Of a stretch of 64,000 bases of DNA, positions 62,457 to 64,000 are shown in pieces (position 1 is the first letter of the stretch; every line of letters begins with the position of its first letter). Source of the DNA: Lentisphaera profundi (GTDB lineage: Bacteria; Verrucomicrobiota; Lentisphaeria; Lentisphaerales; Lentisphaeraceae); the NCBI RefSeq assembly GCF_028728065.1, contig NZ_CP117812.1, positions 1,550,001 through 1,614,000 of the forward strand. The letters run 5' to 3'. Below the pieces are notes generated by a model, which saw only the letters and a list, made by a program, of their open reading frames with translations, was not told the origin of the DNA and made no database searches. The position numbers and the translations under genes were made by a program.

Positions 62457-64000
62457 CTATTTAATGACTTCTTTAAGTATGCCTTTATCTACTAATGCTT
62501 TTAAGTTTAGTGGGGTAACAAATTGAGTCCCACCACCAAGCTCATTAAATGCAGGTGCTACTCTTCCCGATTGTACAGGAAATGGCTTTAAAACTTCAAA
62601 TGTACGTAACTTTTGAGCTCCTACACCAGGTGGTAACGCTCTTTCAAAGTCCTTAATACCTTTAGGAGAGAAAAACCTTGAATAGTCACTACCACCATAC
62701 CTGTTTATAGTATCCCCTTTATATAAAAATTTCTCACTAATTTTGCCTGTAAATCCATTATTATCAGGATAAAACTTTTGCAATGAAGTACTATTACTAC
62801 TTGGAGCTGACCCACTATTAGGCATAAGAGTTTTCCCCCTCACTCTAAGAAACGCCAATACTAAAATAGCTACAACTATACCCACCGCTATATTAAACCC
62901 ACCCCTACCTGCAAAGTCTGTATTTCCAATTTGCAAAGCAATCTGTGTTAATCCTAAGGCTAACAAAGCAATACCCACAGGTGCAAACAAGACTGCTAAC
63001 ATTCCTGCGCCAAAACTAATCGCTACTTCTGTTATGATTTGATTCGCACTTAGCCCGTTCATTACCCCTAAAACCCCTGTTATTGTCCCTGCAAAGACGC
63101 CTGACAGTATTGCCATGCCTCCCGTGGTTGCACCGAATTCTGCTATACTAAACAACCCACTAGGATCAATTGCATTAACAGGATCTCCGTGAACATAACC
63201 ATATTTATTAAATGACTGAGGCTCTAATTCATCTCCCGCAAACGGGTCCAATCGATTAAAACTTGCCGTATTCTGATCGTAATATCTCGCCCTTAGATAT
63301 TGCTGTTGCAAAGCATTATCATACATCTCACCGCTATACAGCAAGCTAGTTTGAGTACCATTAGTCAGACCACTATTACCACCTAGCATCATGCCATAAG
63401 CGTCAAACGAATACCTCTCTTGTATACCCGCATCATTACCCGTAATCAGCCTTGTACTACCATGACCATCATAGAGAAGGTGAGAGTCTATTCCACCCTT
63501 ACTCTGTGCCAATACATCATCACCAATTACATAGCTCGTACTTAGCGCACCATCTTTATATTCCTCAAAGACTTGTGAGTAGCCTGTAAAGTTAGCTTCA
63601 TCTACTAACTGCAAGTGTTCATCATCACCTGCACTACTACCATCAACGCTATAGGCATTACGTGTACGTACTCTCGTACCATTTTGATTGTATACATACT
63701 CAACGTTGGACTCAACAAACTTGTCATCCTCATAACGTTTAATCTGCGCTTTCTCCATACGGTTGTCATAACCATATTCAAAAGTGCTACGTTCAAGACC
63801 ACGAGTCTTGGATACCATTGCTCCAGTGACATCATAGCCATAGCTAGTTGTACCTTCAGCAGTGGAAGCTTCAGTGACTAATTGATCAGAAATATTATAG
63901 CTATAATCAATAACATCAGAGGCACTAGCTTTCTTAGTTCTGTTACCGACAATATCGTATTCATAGTTGGTAATAAATGTAGCATCATCCGCATTGGAAA
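62457..64000 (-). CDS. Rhs-repeat protein with TNT-type NAD glycohydrolase C-terminus (5' partial)
   Basis: The frame is open to the window edge, so the start lies beyond 64000. YD/Rhs repeats are visible (Y-E-Y-D-I-V-G-N-R-T, F-E-Y-G-Y-D-N), followed by the core ending Y-L-R-A-R-Y-Y-D and N-R-L-D-P-F-A-G-D with Y-V-H-G-D-P-V-N-A-I-D-P-S-G, the cleavage region before the toxin. Three hydrophobic helices come next. The last 115 residues fit the TNT family (tuberculosis necrotizing toxin): N-R-Y-G-G, F-F-S-P-K-G, A-L-P-P-G, V-L-K-P-F-P-V, S-G-R-V-A-P-A-F and G-G-G-T-Q-F. TNT toxins destroy NAD+. Confidence 0.88.
   Translation of the reverse strand, partial: SNADDATFITNYEYDIVGNRTKKASASDVIDYSYNISDQLVTEASTAEGTTSYGYDVTGAMVSKTRGLERSTFEYGYDNRMEKAQIKRYEDDKFVESNVEYVYNQNGTRVRTRNAYSVDGSSAGDDEHLQLVDEANFTGYSQVFEEYKDGALSTSYVIGDDVLAQSKGGIDSHLLYDGHGSTRLITGNDAGIQERYSFDAYGMMLGGNSGLTNGTQTSLLYSGEMYDNALQQQYLRARYYDQNTASFNRLDPFAGDELEPQSFNKYGYVHGDPVNAIDPSGLFSIAEFGATTGGMAILSGVFAGTITGVLGVMNGLSANQIITEVAISFGAGMLAVLFAPVGIALLALGLTQIALQIGNTDFAGRGGFNIAVGIVVAILVLAFLRVRGKTLMPNSGSAPSSNSTSLQKFYPDNNGFTGKISEKFLYKGDTINRYGGSDYSRFFSPKGIKDFERALPPGVGAQKLRTFEVLKPFPVQSGRVAPAFNELGGGTQFVTPLNLKALVDKGILKEVIK

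Overview
The window looks like chromosome of a marine bacterium of the PVC group, most likely Lentisphaerota (Lentisphaera-like). The clues are four formylglycine-type sulfatases plus a GH29 fucosidase, prepilins with an H-x9-DG ending, a planctomycete-type cytochrome c domain fused to an FGE-like domain, an ECF sigma factor paired with a Ser/Thr kinase whose activation loop starts DWG, a DUF5063 protein and AT-rich DNA. The assignment rests on gene content read by eye, not on a database search.

Layout. 1-4.7 kb (minus): three translationally coupled genes for exported proteins, two with CsgG/FlgO-like motifs; the last runs off the left edge. 4.8-15.3 kb: Nudix hydrolase, DUF5063 protein, a 287-bp perfect heptamer repeat, a sigma-70 factor, larC with 23 identical His-Asp-His-Ser units, nspC, an E1-rhodanese fusion, a prenyltransferase-repeat/DUF4159-like protein and an MFS transporter. 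15.6-23.7 kb: an AlbA_2-like protein, leuS, a DUF3500 protein, rlmH with an LpxL-type acyltransferase, and a PAS-AraC regulator. 23.9-29.4 kb (plus): a catabolic-looking cluster behind a clear sigma-70 promoter (Gfo/Idh/MocA oxidoreductase, TIM-barrel epimerase, EEP lipoprotein, ApbE, cytochrome c/FGE-like fusion). 29.4-32.6 kb is decayed: a MITE-like element, a binding-domain remnant, and a prepilin gene broken by a frameshift and by an IS with intact ends. 32.6-39.6 kb (minus): kinase, ECF sigma, a glycosyl-hydrolase-like lipoprotein, an esterase and an alpha-L-fucosidase. 39.8-44.1 kb (plus): IMPase-family protein, DoxX-like protein, sulfatase and a prepilin gene set inside a REP-like repeat array. 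44.5-51.6 kb (minus): MMPL transporter, CvfB, recQ with a frameshift, and a NifA-like regulator lacking GAFTGA. Then tRNA-Tyr, a lone N6-adenine methyltransferase, a three-sulfatase operon, more repeats, tmRNA, a RAYT-type Y1 transposase, an unknown gene, and an Rhs protein ending in a TNT-type NAD glycohydrolase toxin domain followed by a 56-aa candidate immunity gene.

How it fits together. Sulfatases, fucosidase, oxidoreductase, epimerase and MFS carrier fit breakdown of sulfated, fucose-containing algal polysaccharide. The repeat and mobile content (REP-like arrays, RAYT, MITE, IS) marks a plastic genome. The best candidates for something undescribed are the Rhs-TNT toxin with its very small downstream gene, the sulfatase operon whose Lys-rich tails also encode the next Shine-Dalgarno, and the CsgG-like trio at the left edge.
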